Positions 41,763-50,996 of a DNA stretch of 64,000 bases are shown here, one piece after another. Each line of letters starts with the position of its first letter. The stretch's first letter is position 1. Below the pieces are notes generated by a model. That model was not told where the DNA came from. It made no database searches and was given only the letters and a program-made list of their open reading frames with translations. Source of the DNA: Nonomuraea montanisoli (GTDB lineage: Bacteria; Actinomycetota; Actinomycetes; Streptosporangiales; Streptosporangiaceae); assembly GCF_013363975.1 (NCBI RefSeq), contig NZ_JABWGN010000003.1:434001-498000 (forward strand), read 5' to 3'. The position numbers and the translations under genes are program-made.

Positions 41763-43274
41763 ATGAGTGGAGTTGTCGGCGAGCTGACACGTGCCGGCGA
41801 TGCCCTAGCTCGCCCTACTCTGAGACTGCTTGATGGTAAATGGGGCCCGTTCCGGGTGGCTGTGCTGCGCAGCGCGTTCTCCCGAGACCAGCGTTCGATC
41901 CAGGTGGACGCCCTCCATGCGCAGGTCGACACATACCTCGGCGAGATGCTCGGTGAAGGCATCGAGGTGCCGGCCTCGGAGAGCGGCCGGGCGTTGTGCA
42001 ACGCGTGGGTCAAGAACCAATGGCTGTTCCGCGACAACGCACCGGACGGCAGCCTGGTGTACTCGCTGACATCGTCGTCACTGGAAGCTCTCGACCTGAT
42101 CCAGAACTTGTCACGAGATCGGGCACTGGTCTCCGAGTCCCGCCTGACGATGATCCTGGACACGGTCCGGCGCTGGGCGACCGAGGCCTCGGCAGATCCT
42201 CAGGATCGTGTCGATCGCCTGAACGCGCAGATCCGCGAGTTGGAGGTCGAGCGCGACCGCATCGCCGGCGGCGGCGCCGTGGCCGCCGCATCCGAGGATC
42301 GAATGCTCGACGGATACGCCAACCTCATGGACTTGATCGGCCAGCTACCGTCGGATTTCAAGCGCGTCGAGGAATCCATGCTGGATATGCACCGCCAGAT
42401 CCTGAGGGACCTGCGTGACGAAGAGCGGTTGGTCGGCGAGGTTCTGGACGAGTATCTGGAGAGCCAGGACCGCCTACTGCGGACCACTCCCGAGGGGCGA
42501 GCTTTCGACGGCGCATTCGAGCTGCTGCGAGACGCAGAGCTGATGAACGAACTGCGCGAGAACATCCAGGTCCTGCTCGGCCACCCGGCCGCCGAGGCGC
42601 TGGACGAGCGGGACGTGACCGAGTTGCGCGGCACGGTCACCGTGATCCGCCAGGGCACCAGGGACGTTCTGGACCAGCGGCACCGGCTGTCCAAGACCCT
42701 CAAGGAGCACATCGTCAACAACGACCCGCTCGCCGAGCGTGAGCTGGAGCGTGTCCTTCGCGGTATCCAGCGGGAGTTGATGACCTGGATGGAGACCGCA
42801 GGGCCCCGATCCATGGTGAACGTTGACCTGCTGCCGCCGGTGGCGAAAATCGGCCATTTGCGGGAGAAGATGTACGACCCGGCCGCAGCGGCCCCACCAC
42901 CTCCGCTGCGGCAGATCGACGACGACATTCCGGCCCCGCCGAGCGTGGAGGAGTTGAGGGCCGCGGGCGGCCCGTCGCTGGAGCAACTGCGAGCCGCCCT
43001 CATCGACGCGCTGACGGAGTCCAGCGTGGCAACCACAGCACAGGTGTTCAACGCACTGCCGGCCGATCTCCGCCGACCGGTGGAGATCCTGGGACTTCTG
43101 CACATACTCTCCAGCCTCGACGACTCCTCCATCACCGACGGGACCACCGAGGAGTTCCGCGCCATCCGGCCTGACGGGCACCGCCGCAATTTCCTGGCCG
43201 CTACCGCCTTGCTGTCCTCCCACCACGCCGAACGGCTTACCGCCGCAGCTGATGAAGGAAGCACCGATGCTTGA
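41763..43274 (+). CDS. jetA: Wadjet anti-plasmid system protein JetA (DUF3375, MukF/kleisin-like)
   Basis: A 503-residue protein of the DUF3375 family. The N-terminal winged-helix region is LLDGKWGPFRVAVLRSAFSRDQRSIQVDALHAQVDTYLGEML and LCNAWVKNQWLFR; a long helical middle includes RTTPEGRAFDGAFELLRDAELMNELRENIQVLL; the C-terminal domain carries IEILGLLH-like VEILGLLHILSSLDD. JetA is the kleisin that bridges the JetC SMC-type heads. The ATG at 41763 has AGGTGG upstream. It overlaps jetB by 8 bp, the first link of a four-gene unit with the canonical order. GC looks lower than in the flanking chromosome. Confidence 0.9.
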   Translation: MSGVVGELTRAGDALARPTLRLLDGKWGPFRVAVLRSAFSRDQRSIQVDALHAQVDTYLGEMLGEGIEVPASESGRALCNAWVKNQWLFRDNAPDGSLVYSLTSSSLEALDLIQNLSRDRALVSESRLTMILDTVRRWATEASADPQDRVDRLNAQIRELEVERDRIAGGGAVAAASEDRMLDGYANLMDLIGQLPSDFKRVEESMLDMHRQILRDLRDEERLVGEVLDEYLESQDRLLRTTPEGRAFDGAFELLRDAELMNELRENIQVLLGHPAAEALDERDVTELRGTVTVIRQGTRDVLDQRHRLSKTLKEHIVNNDPLAERELERVLRGIQRELMTWMETAGPRSMVNVDLLPPVAKIGHLREKMYDPAAAAPPPPLRQIDDDIPAPPSVEELRAAGGPSLEQLRAALIDALTESSVATTAQVFNALPADLRRPVEILGLLHILSSLDDSSITDGTTEEFRAIRPDGHRRNFLAATALLSSHHAERLTAAADEGSTDA

Positions 43275-44067
43275 GCCCCATCCGTCGAAGCCCGGCGACA
43301 GCATCGAGGAAGCGCCGAGCGAATACGACGAGCAATTCGTGGCGACCGACGAGGATCTCGCCGACGACAGCGACGCCGACCGGTCCACCCTCGCCCTGTT
43401 CTCCGGCGACGAAGGCGGCCTGTCGCTTGAGCAACGGCGCGCGCTGGTGTGCCTGATGCGGAACAAGTTCGTCTCAGCCGCAGGCAACCCCGCCGAGTGG
43501 CGCGTCATCCGCGAACACAGCCGGCTGCTCAAGTCACGGCTCAACGACATGTTCCTCGACTTGCACGTGGACCTGCAGCACGAGGTCGCCTACAAGCGGA
43601 AAGTCATCTCCGATGGCGCCGACTTCCCCACCCTGCTGAAGAACACCGCCTACACCCGCGAGGAGACGATCCTGCTGGTGTATCTGCGGCACCGGTACCG
43701 CGCCGAGCAGCAGGCCGGCCACGATGACGTCACAGTCGAGCGGCAGGAATTGCTCGACTACATCGCCACCTTTCGGCCACCACATGCCACCGACCGGTCG
43801 CGGGACAAGGGGCGCGCGGATAAGGCTGTCGACAACATGGTCGCCAGCCGGGTCCTGACCCGGACCAATGACGTCGACCGGTTACGGATCTCCTCGGTCA
43901 TCGCCGTCCTGCTGCCACTTGCCCGGCTGGCCGAACTGCACGAGTGGCTGATCGCCAAGAACGGCGGCCAGGGCTCGACCGCCGAGGACCTCGGCACCGA
44001 CATCGACGATGAGCTGCAAGACGTGGACGAGGCGGACGATGTGGTGGAGATGGAGACGCTGGGGTGA
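43267..44067 (+). CDS. jetB: Wadjet anti-plasmid system protein JetB (DUF4194, MukE/Kite-like)
   Basis: A 266-residue protein of the DUF4194 family, the Kite subunit of the Jet complex. An acidic N-terminus (residues about 1-45) precedes LSLEQRRALVCLMRNKFVSAAGNPAEWRVIREHSRLLKSRLNDMFLDLHVD and EVAYKRKV, then TLLKNTAYTREETILLVYLRHRYR, and an acidic tail. It is expected to bind JetA and modulate DNA clamping. The ATG at 43267 has AAGGA 8 bases upstream; an ATG at 43252 is possible. Its stop overlaps the jetC GTG (GTGA). Confidence 0.9.
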   Translation: MLEPHPSKPGDSIEEAPSEYDEQFVATDEDLADDSDADRSTLALFSGDEGGLSLEQRRALVCLMRNKFVSAAGNPAEWRVIREHSRLLKSRLNDMFLDLHVDLQHEVAYKRKVISDGADFPTLLKNTAYTREETILLVYLRHRYRAEQQAGHDDVTVERQELLDYIATFRPPHATDRSRDKGRADKAVDNMVASRVLTRTNDVDRLRISSVIAVLLPLARLAELHEWLIAKNGGQGSTAEDLGTDIDDELQDVDEADDVVEMETLG

Positions 44068-47000
44068 CCGTGCATCAGGATTCGATGTTCTACATCCCCG
44101 GGGCCGACCCTGGCATCACGCAGTGGAAGGTGGAGACTCTTCAGCTGGTCAACTGGGGCGGATTCTCCGGCCACGCCAGCGTGTCGTTCTCGCCCACCTC
44201 GACGCTGCTGTCGGGGGCGTCCGGCACGGGCAAGTCCACGCTCCTGGACGCCTACATCGCCGTGATGATGGACTCCTCGGTGCCGTTCAACGGGGCCTCC
44301 AACGATGCGACCGTCGGCCGGGCCCGCAGCGCGGACCAGCGCAGCCTGCTGTCCTACCTGCGCGGCAAGCAGGACATCGGGCGCGACAGCGCCACCGGGG
44401 AACTCGCCGACCAGGTGCTGCGGGGACAGAACAGCGCCACCTGGGGCGCGATCGCGCTGACCTTCATCGATGACAGGCAGCGGCGCTACACCGTTGCGCG
44501 GCTGTACTACGTTCCGCGCTCGGCAGTGCGCGACAGCGACCTGGTCCGCAAGATGTGCACGATCGACGGCGCCATCGACCTGCGCGCCCTGGAACGGTTC
44601 GCTGCCGACAAGTTCGATCGGCGTTCGGTGACCGCCGCGCTCCCGAACCTGACCATGCACGACAGCTACAGCGCTTTCTCGCAGGCATTCTTCACTCGCC
44701 TGGGCATCGGCGTCGGCGGCGACGGCGCCCGGGCGCTGCGGCTGCTGGCCCGTATCCAGGCGGGCCACCAGGTCACCTCCGTCAACGACCTGTACACCGC
44801 CATGGTGCTGGAGTTGCCCGGCACCTATGCCGCAGCGGATGCGGCGCTGGAGCACTTCGGCGACCTGGAGGACGCCCATACAGCGATGGCCACCGAGGAG
44901 GCCAAGGCCAGAGCCCTGGAGCCGATCCCGGAGCTGAACGACACCCGTGAGGCCGAGTTGGCCCAAGCCCGGCTCATTGACGGCTTCGGTATCCACCTCA
45001 TGTCCGGTGATTCCCCGTTCGGGCTGTGGAAGCTGACGTACGAGGAGCAGCTGCTGGAGACGGCCGAGACCACGAACCGCATCCAGCATGGCGAAGCCAG
45101 GACCGACAAAGCCGTCGCGCAGAACCGGCGCATCGAGCTCACCGGCCGCAAGACCCATCTGGAAGCCGACCTGGGCGGCAACGAAGCCAACGCCACGATC
45201 ATCGGCCTGGAGCGGGCCGTCGAGCAACTCGGACAGGATCGCGCGGCTGCCCAATCCCGACGGGAGACCTTCGACGCCAACACGCGGCGTCTACACCTGG
45301 AGCTGTCCGAGGAATCCGATTTCGCCGATGCGCAGACCGCTGCCAGAGCCTTTCTGGAAGGCTGCGATGACGCCGCGAAGGTCGCTCGCGACGAGCGAGA
45401 CGCGATCAGAGACGAGGCCCGCGAGCCGCTGGGGCTCAAAGGTGAACTGCTCGAGGAACAACGGTCCCTGTCCGGCCGCGCCGGCCGTATGGACCCCAAG
45501 CTCCACGCGATCCGCATGCAGATCGCGGAAGAAGCCGACATCGAAGCTGAGCTGCTGCCGTTCGTCGGTGAGCTCATTGACATCAAGGCCGATCATCGGG
45601 GTTGGCGCAAAGCCATCGAGACCACCTTGTTCGGACTGGCCAGGGTCATGCTCGTCGACGCGAATCAGCTGGACCATGTCTCGAAGATCATCGATCCGCT
45701 GCGGCTGCGAGGGCGCATCAGCTTCGAAGGCGTCGACCTGACTGCCACGGCACGGCCACGCACCCGACAGCCCGACCGGATCTCGGGGAAACTCGAGTAC
45801 AAAGATTCCCCGTTCACCGCGTGGGTCCAGAACCGCCTCACCGCCGACAACACCGACGCCTTGTGCGTGGAGAGCCCGGAGGGGCTGCGCGGGCCCGGCC
45901 TTCGCGTCACCGCAAGCGGCCAGACCCGATCAGGCACCTCCGGCGCCCACGGCGAACGAGGTGCCCCTGACGTCATCGGATTCACCAACACCGAACGCCT
46001 CGCCGAGATCGCCGAAGACCTCGAGAAGATCGAGAAGATCCTGACCCGCCATGATCAAAAACTGGCCGATGCCGACCGGAAGATCGACGCACTGGCCGAG
46101 GATCGCATGGCCCATCGCCACGTCCTGGCTGTCGCCCGCTTCAGGGACATTGACCCCGACGGCATCGACAACGACATCCGGTCCAAGCAGCAGCTGCGTG
46201 AGGACATCCTCAAAGCCGACGACACGCTGCGCAAACTCCGGACCGACCTGGAAGGCGTCGAGCAAGAACTAGGGGAGGCGGACAAGGCCTACTACAGGGC
46301 CGACACCCGAATGGCAGAGCTCGACGATGCGTGGAGTGAGCTGGTCGAACGAAAAGACGCCGTCAGTGGCGCCATCGACCGGATCAACGCCCGACAGGCA
46401 GTCACCCTCACCAACGAGCAGAAGTCCTACCTGAACACGGAGTTCGCCGAGGTGGCCACCGCCGACGATCTCAACGGCTTCACCATCGGCGTCAAACGTC
46501 TCGAAAAGCGCTTGGCCACATCCGCCGAGGAAGCCCGAGCCAAGGCACAGCGGGCCACTCAGTCCCTGGAGACGATTTTCCGCCACTACCAGCAGACCTG
46601 GAATGACCCGAACCTGTCCGACTCCGTCGACGACTACCCCTCCTACCGCAAGATCCTCGACGGGATCCTGACCACCGGACTTCACAAGCGTCGCGAGGAG
46701 TGGACCAGGCGCCTGACCGATTGGTCCGGCCAAGACCTCGTTCCTCTCGCCGGAGCGTTCGGCAATGCCATCGACGAGATCATCGACCGGCTCACACCCA
46801 TCAACAACATCCTGGCCGGGCTGCCCTTTGGCGCTCGCCGAGACCGTCTGAAGATCGAGTTGCGCGTCCTGAACCGCGACGACATCACCACGTTCAAACG
46901 CGAACTCAATGCTCTGGCGCGCCTGAACGTCGACGGCATGACCGACCGCCACGTCCAAGCCGCCTTCGCCCGGCTTCAGGAGTTCATGAAGCAGATCCGC

Positions 47001-47474
47001 CCCGAGGGGCGGGGGAAGAACACTCGCGACTACTTCCTGGACGTCCGCAAGCACATCAACGTCACCGCCGTCGCCTACGATGCCGAAGGCCGCGAGCGTG
47101 CCACCTTCGACAGGATCGGCGGAAAATCCGGGGGCGAGGCCCAGGAACTGGTCGCGTTCATTGTCGGGGCCGCGCTGCGCTTCCAACTCGGCGACGACGA
47201 GAACGTCCGCCCCCGCTACGCCCCGGTGTTCCTCGACGAAGGGTTCGTCAAAGCTGACAGCGAGTTCACCGGCCGTTCGGTCGATGCGTGGAAGGGCCTG
47301 GGATTCCAGCTGATCATCGGAGCGCCGTTCGACAAGTTCACCTCGCTGGAGCCCCACGCCGACCGCGTTCTGCTGATGGTCAAGAGCCCCAAGGGCTACT
47401 CGTCAGTCAACGCGATCGAACCGGTGCCGCAGATTCCCGCCCGGCAGAACTCTGACGACGAGGGGCCGGCGTGA
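44064..47474 (+). CDS. jetC: Wadjet anti-plasmid system protein JetC (SMC/MukB-like ATPase)
   Basis: A 1136-residue SMC-like ATPase. Walker A is GASGTGKST (residues 51-59), then come two long coiled-coil arms around a central hinge region, then the signature FDRIGGKSGGEAQELVAF (about 1016-1033) and Walker B PVFLDEGFVKAD (about 1053-1064). The C-terminal IIGAPFDKFTSLEPHADRVLLMVKSPKGYSSV is typical of the family. JetC is thought to extrude DNA loops and sense small circular DNA. GTG start overlapping the jetB stop; its own stop overlaps the jetD start. Confidence 0.93.
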   Translation: MTVHQDSMFYIPGADPGITQWKVETLQLVNWGGFSGHASVSFSPTSTLLSGASGTGKSTLLDAYIAVMMDSSVPFNGASNDATVGRARSADQRSLLSYLRGKQDIGRDSATGELADQVLRGQNSATWGAIALTFIDDRQRRYTVARLYYVPRSAVRDSDLVRKMCTIDGAIDLRALERFAADKFDRRSVTAALPNLTMHDSYSAFSQAFFTRLGIGVGGDGARALRLLARIQAGHQVTSVNDLYTAMVLELPGTYAAADAALEHFGDLEDAHTAMATEEAKARALEPIPELNDTREAELAQARLIDGFGIHLMSGDSPFGLWKLTYEEQLLETAETTNRIQHGEARTDKAVAQNRRIELTGRKTHLEADLGGNEANATIIGLERAVEQLGQDRAAAQSRRETFDANTRRLHLELSEESDFADAQTAARAFLEGCDDAAKVARDERDAIRDEAREPLGLKGELLEEQRSLSGRAGRMDPKLHAIRMQIAEEADIEAELLPFVGELIDIKADHRGWRKAIETTLFGLARVMLVDANQLDHVSKIIDPLRLRGRISFEGVDLTATARPRTRQPDRISGKLEYKDSPFTAWVQNRLTADNTDALCVESPEGLRGPGLRVTASGQTRSGTSGAHGERGAPDVIGFTNTERLAEIAEDLEKIEKILTRHDQKLADADRKIDALAEDRMAHRHVLAVARFRDIDPDGIDNDIRSKQQLREDILKADDTLRKLRTDLEGVEQELGEADKAYYRADTRMAELDDAWSELVERKDAVSGAIDRINARQAVTLTNEQKSYLNTEFAEVATADDLNGFTIGVKRLEKRLATSAEEARAKAQRATQSLETIFRHYQQTWNDPNLSDSVDDYPSYRKILDGILTTGLHKRREEWTRRLTDWSGQDLVPLAGAFGNAIDEIIDRLTPINNILAGLPFGARRDRLKIELRVLNRDDITTFKRELNALARLNVDGMTDRHVQAAFARLQEFMKQIRPEGRGKNTRDYFLDVRKHINVTAVAYDAEGRERATFDRIGGKSGGEAQELVAFIVGAALRFQLGDDENVRPRYAPVFLDEGFVKADSEFTGRSVDAWKGLGFQLIIGAPFDKFTSLEPHADRVLLMVKSPKGYSSVNAIEPVPQIPARQNSDDEGPA

Positions 47475-48631
47475 AGACTCCGGATCAGGTTGTCGCCGAC
47501 GCCCGGCGAAGGCTGGAGAACACCTGGCACAACCAGGCCGTCGGAGCCGGCCAGGCGTGGCCGCACAAGTTCCCGCTGAGCGTGCCCGACAAGAAGGACG
47601 CACTGGAAAGCGGATGGCAGCAGACCATTCACCCGCTGATCCGCACCTGGCGCGACTGGGTCGCGCGACACCCCGTCCGGCTGCACACCGCCTCGCGGCA
47701 GGTCTTCACCACCGTCCAGGACGTGCCCAGCCACCTGGAGATCCTCACCGCCGACGATGCCGCCGCCGTGGTCGGCGGCGACTGGGCCGAACGGCTCGAA
47801 CGCGGCCGACGCCGAGCAGCGTTGCTCGCCGACGTCTTGCCCGCCGCGCCCGAACCACAACGCATCATCCGCGCCACGGACGGCCACACCGACACCGACT
47901 TCGCCCTGCTGCTGAAAGTCGCCACCTGGTTCACCCGCAACGACGCCTCCGGATACACCCCACGGCAGGTCCCCATCCCCGGCGTCCACGCCAAATGGCT
48001 CAACACCCACCAGCCACTGATCCTGAACCTCGCAGGCCGGGAAGACCTCGGCCTGCTGCCGGCCCACCCGTCACGGATCCACTTCACCTACCTCGACCCC
48101 GGCCACCGTGCGACCGGCGGCCGCCGCCACGACAGCGCCACCGTCGGCGACGCGTTCACACCGGCGTACCAGCCGGACATCGTGATCGTCTCCGAGAACA
48201 AGGACACCGCGATCCACTTCCCGCCGCTACCTGGCGGCATCGCCGTGGAGGGGGACGGGTTCGGCGGCAAAGCCGCAGCAGCCTTCAGCTGGCTCACCGG
48301 CTCACGCCACCTGTTGTATTGGGGCGATATCGACGCCTACGGCTTCGAGATCCTCAACGGCTGGCGCGACGACGGAGTCGCGGCCATCAGCATCCTCATG
48401 GATCAGGCCACCTACGACGCCTACGAACCCTTCGGCACCAACACCGACCGCAACGGAAAGCCACTGCAGCCTGGGATCCCCAAGCCCTTGCCACACCTGA
48501 CTGCCGCCGAGCGGGCGGTGTATCAGCGCTTGCTGGACCCGGCACTGCAGGGTCATCGGCGAATCGAGCAGGAACGCGTCCCCTTGAGCGTCGCGAACGC
48601 AGCGGTACAGGCGGCCATCAGGGGCTCTTGA
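47471..48631 (+). CDS. jetD: Wadjet anti-plasmid system nuclease JetD (DUF3322/DUF2220, Toprim)
   Basis: A 386-residue protein. The N-terminal DUF3322 part includes NTWHNQAVGAGQAWPHKFPL and WQQTIHPLIRTWRDWVARHP; the C-terminal DUF2220 Toprim-like domain carries IVIVSENKDTAIHFPPL (metal Glu, about residue 240) and LLYWGDIDAYGFEIL (DxD, about residues 284-287), which are the catalytic acids. JetD is the topoisomerase VI-related endonuclease that cuts trapped plasmids. All visible active-site residues are intact. The GTG start overlaps the jetC stop (GTGA). It is the last gene of the unit. Confidence 0.92.
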   Translation: MKTPDQVVADARRRLENTWHNQAVGAGQAWPHKFPLSVPDKKDALESGWQQTIHPLIRTWRDWVARHPVRLHTASRQVFTTVQDVPSHLEILTADDAAAVVGGDWAERLERGRRRAALLADVLPAAPEPQRIIRATDGHTDTDFALLLKVATWFTRNDASGYTPRQVPIPGVHAKWLNTHQPLILNLAGREDLGLLPAHPSRIHFTYLDPGHRATGGRRHDSATVGDAFTPAYQPDIVIVSENKDTAIHFPPLPGGIAVEGDGFGGKAAAAFSWLTGSRHLLYWGDIDAYGFEILNGWRDDGVAAISILMDQATYDAYEPFGTNTDRNGKPLQPGIPKPLPHLTAAERAVYQRLLDPALQGHRRIEQERVPLSVANAAVQAAIRGS

Positions 48632-48672
48632 GGTCTTGCCTCGACCGGGGAGGTCCCGAGTAGCTTGCTCTC

Positions 48673-49068
48673 GTGGAGGAAGGACATCCGGGCAAGCAGC
48701 AGGTGCGGTGGCCAGAGCGGCGCGAGGACGTGCTCGAGGCGCTACGAGCCTTGGGCGACCGCGACCATCAGGACCTGCACTGGCGTTCCGGGAAGGGATG
48801 GCCGGATCTCACCGCTGCCGTGCACTGGCTCATCGACGACACCTTCATCGATCAACACGGCGCACGAGCGCTGATCCCCCACCTTTTCCTTGATCAACGA
48901 GAAGCCGACCTCGTGCAGACGGTGGTCGACGCGCTCCTGCACGTGCTCGATGACCTCGGCCCCACGGCTCCGGACAAGGCCTATCTCGACCATCCAGAGT
49001 GGATCAATGCCCTAGACGCGGCCGGCGCCGCCTACCTGGCCTTGTCCTCCGGCAAGCCGAGCTTGTGA
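48673..49068 (+). CDS. SCO4402-like small protein
   Basis: A 131-residue protein resembling the actinomycete SCO4402 family: RWPERREDVLEALRALGD, LTAAVHWLIDDTFIDQHGARALIPHLFLDQREADLVQTVVDALLHVLDDLGPTAPDKAYLDHPEWINALDAAGAAYLAL. It is helical, acidic and soluble; function unknown. It begins with a GTG 42 bases after jetD; an internal GTG at 48703 is also possible. It could be cargo of the Jet island or the first chromosomal gene after it. Confidence 0.68.
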   Translation: MEEGHPGKQQVRWPERREDVLEALRALGDRDHQDLHWRSGKGWPDLTAAVHWLIDDTFIDQHGARALIPHLFLDQREADLVQTVVDALLHVLDDLGPTAPDKAYLDHPEWINALDAAGAAYLALSSGKPSL

Positions 49069-49177
49069 CGAAAGCACACGAGCGAGCGGCTCCCCATCCA
49101 TGATCCGCTGTACCGACGTGGCACGCCCCTGCTTGATGCCGCTTGCAGTGTCAGGGGCGTGCTGTAGAGATCTCCTC

Positions 49178-49834
49178 ATGAAGAACGTGCACCAGGTGGC
49201 CGCCGCCCTGCCTCCCGTCGAGGTACTGCGCGACCACTGCCGAGCGCTGGCCATGGTGGATGCGATACGGATCCCGGAGTGGGAGTACCGCGAGTACTCC
49301 TTCGACGCGCACTGGGCGCCCGGGGAGGAGATGGCCTCATGGCGCAATGGTTCGGGCGATGACTACTCCATCGTGTTCTGCCCAGCCGGCGTGTACATCC
49401 GCGGCTTCGATCACGAGTCGCCCGTCTCGCCCTTCGCCAGTGATGATCTTCGTCCCTGGCCGGGCGTGGTCGACGACGTCCCCGAGGTGTTCAGGCCGCA
49501 GCTCGAGGAGATGGCCTTCACGCTCGAGGACGTCCCACTCATCACCTGCTGCCTGTGGCGGACCGCATCGGACGACGGCTGGCGCACGGGGAGGGCCGCC
49601 TACGAGAGGGACGGCTCGGAGCAGATGTTCGATCTGCTGGTTGATCGTTCACCAGAGGCATACGCGGCATGGGCGGCCACAGACGAGGACGCGCCGCCCG
49701 TGCCGCTGGAGGCGGTCGCGCATGTCTTCGCGCTCCGGCCGCTGACAGAACGGGTCGTCAGAGCGCTCAACCCGGAAGTCGGCCTGGGCGACGTCCAGGC
49801 CGACCTTCAGGAGATCGGCTATCCGTCCGAGTGA
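49178..49834 (+). CDS. Hypothetical protein
   Basis: A 218-residue soluble protein that I do not recognise. It starts MKNVHQVAAALPPVEVLRDHCRALAMVDAIRIPEWEYREYSFDAHWAPGEEMASWRNGSGDDYSIVF and ends ALNPEVGLGDVQADLQEIGY. The many aromatic and acidic residues (CPAGVYIRGFDHESPVSPF) recall immunity-type or SMI1/KNR4-like actinomycete proteins, but no motif is decisive. The ATG at 49178 is the most plausible start; the frame is open upstream to 49100. It ends 15 bp from the convergent LacI gene. Confidence 0.62.
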   Translation: MKNVHQVAAALPPVEVLRDHCRALAMVDAIRIPEWEYREYSFDAHWAPGEEMASWRNGSGDDYSIVFCPAGVYIRGFDHESPVSPFASDDLRPWPGVVDDVPEVFRPQLEEMAFTLEDVPLITCCLWRTASDDGWRTGRAAYERDGSEQMFDLLVDRSPEAYAAWAATDEDAPPVPLEAVAHVFALRPLTERVVRALNPEVGLGDVQADLQEIGYPSE

Positions 49835-49849
49835 CATGAGGGAGTCATC

Positions 49850-50869
49850 TCACCCCTTCCCGGTCACATCCGTGCTCTCCCGGAACGCCAGTCGATGTGG
49901 CACGCACACCTCGTGCGCCCTGTCCGTCCCGCCGCTCAGCCGCGAGGCCAGCAGGTCCACCGCCGACTGCGCGATCAGCGCCTTGTCGGGCGCCACCGTC
50001 GACAGGGTCGGCGTGGCGAACCGGCCGTCCTGGATGTCGTCGAACCCCATCACCATCACCTCGCCCGGCACCTCGTACCCCCGCTTGAGCAGCGTCCGCA
50101 GGGCGCCCAGCGCGAGCGTGTCGTTGAAGCAGAAGACCGCGTCCGGCGCGCCGGAGTCGAGCAGGCGGCTCATGGCCTCGGCGCCGTCGGCGCGCCCCCA
50201 GCGGGCGACCGGCGCGACCAGCGACGGGTCGGCGGGGACGCCGGCCTCGGCGAGCGCCTGCTGGTAGCCCTTCAGCCGCAGCCGGCCCGTCGCGGCGGCG
50301 GCCGTGCGCTGCACGCCGATGGCGGCGATCCTGCGCCGGCCGCGCTCGGCCAGGTGCAGGGTGGCCGCCCGCGCGGCGGCCACGTTGTCGATGCCGACGT
50401 GATCGTACGGCGAGCGGCCCGTCCCGATGCGCTCCCCGAGCAGCACCATCGGCGTACGCTCGTCGCGCCCGGCCAGGTCCTTGCCGGTGAGCGCGAGCGG
50501 GCTGAACAGCAGCCCGTCGATGAGGTGGTCGCGGATCCCGGAGATCACCACGCGTTCCTTGGCCCGGTCGCCCCGGGTCTGGTCGATGAGCACGGTCCAG
50601 CCGCGCCGGTCGGCCGCCTCGATGACGTTCGTGGCCAGTTCGGCGAAGTAGGGGTTGTCCAGGTCGGGCACCGCCAGCGCGACCACGCCGGAGCGGCCCG
50701 CGCGCAGGCTGCGCGCCGACAGGTTCGGCCGGTAGGAGAGCTCGGCTATCGCCGCCTCCACCCGGGCGCGTGTCTCGTCGCTGACATGGGGATAGTCGTT
50801 GACCACGTTGGACACGGTCTTGATCGACACCCCGGCCAGCTCCGCGACGTCCTTCAGCCTCGGCCGCAC
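49850..50869 (-). CDS. LacI family transcriptional regulator
   Basis: A 339-residue repressor. The DNA-binding domain is RPRLKDVAELAGVSIKTVSNVVNDYPHVSDETRARVEAAIAELSYRPNLSARSLRAGRSGVVAL, and the effector domain includes LAVPDLDNPYFAELATNVIEAADRRGW, GIDNVAAARAATLHLAERG and VMGFDDIQDGRFATPTLSTVAPDK. It is divergent from the sugar ABC operon, and three operator-like sequences lie between. Arabinose or arabino-oligosaccharides are the likely inducers, from the GH43 and GH51 genes. The GTG at 50869 follows AAGGGGGCAGG. Confidence 0.92.
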   Translation of the reverse strand: MRPRLKDVAELAGVSIKTVSNVVNDYPHVSDETRARVEAAIAELSYRPNLSARSLRAGRSGVVALAVPDLDNPYFAELATNVIEAADRRGWTVLIDQTRGDRAKERVVISGIRDHLIDGLLFSPLALTGKDLAGRDERTPMVLLGERIGTGRSPYDHVGIDNVAAARAATLHLAERGRRRIAAIGVQRTAAAATGRLRLKGYQQALAEAGVPADPSLVAPVARWGRADGAEAMSRLLDSGAPDAVFCFNDTLALGALRTLLKRGYEVPGEVMVMGFDDIQDGRFATPTLSTVAPDKALIAQSAVDLLASRLSGGTDRAHEVCVPHRLAFRESTDVTGKG

Positions 50870-50902
50870 CCTGCCCCCTTCGCCATCGGCACCCTACCTG
50901 GT

Positions 50903-50962
50903 TTACAACGATGTAACGAACTGGCGCCAGGCAATTTACAACGTTGGAACCAACGATGTAGA
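50903..50962. promoter_or_regulatory. LacI-family operator cluster
   Basis: Three related words occur between the divergent genes: TTACAACGATGTAA at 50903-50916 (palindromic arms), TTACAACGTTGGAA at 50936-50949 (core CAACGTTG perfectly palindromic) and CCAACGATGTAG at 50950-50961. The shared ACAACGATGTA/ACAACGTTG core matches the central-CG layout of LacI-family sites. The first lies 34 bases from lacI and the last 35 bases from the binding-protein gene. Confidence 0.75.
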
Positions 50963-50996
50963 ACGTCCGTAACCCCACGGGCAGGAGTGATCTGGC

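Noticed and set aside
41763..48631. Reading the four-gene unit as a novel defence system or as a chromosomal MukBEF/MksBEF condensin
   Set aside because: The DUF3375, DUF4194, SMC and DUF3322/DUF2220 set in this order is the described JetABCD arrangement, and the fourth gene with Toprim acids separates it from a plain condensin.
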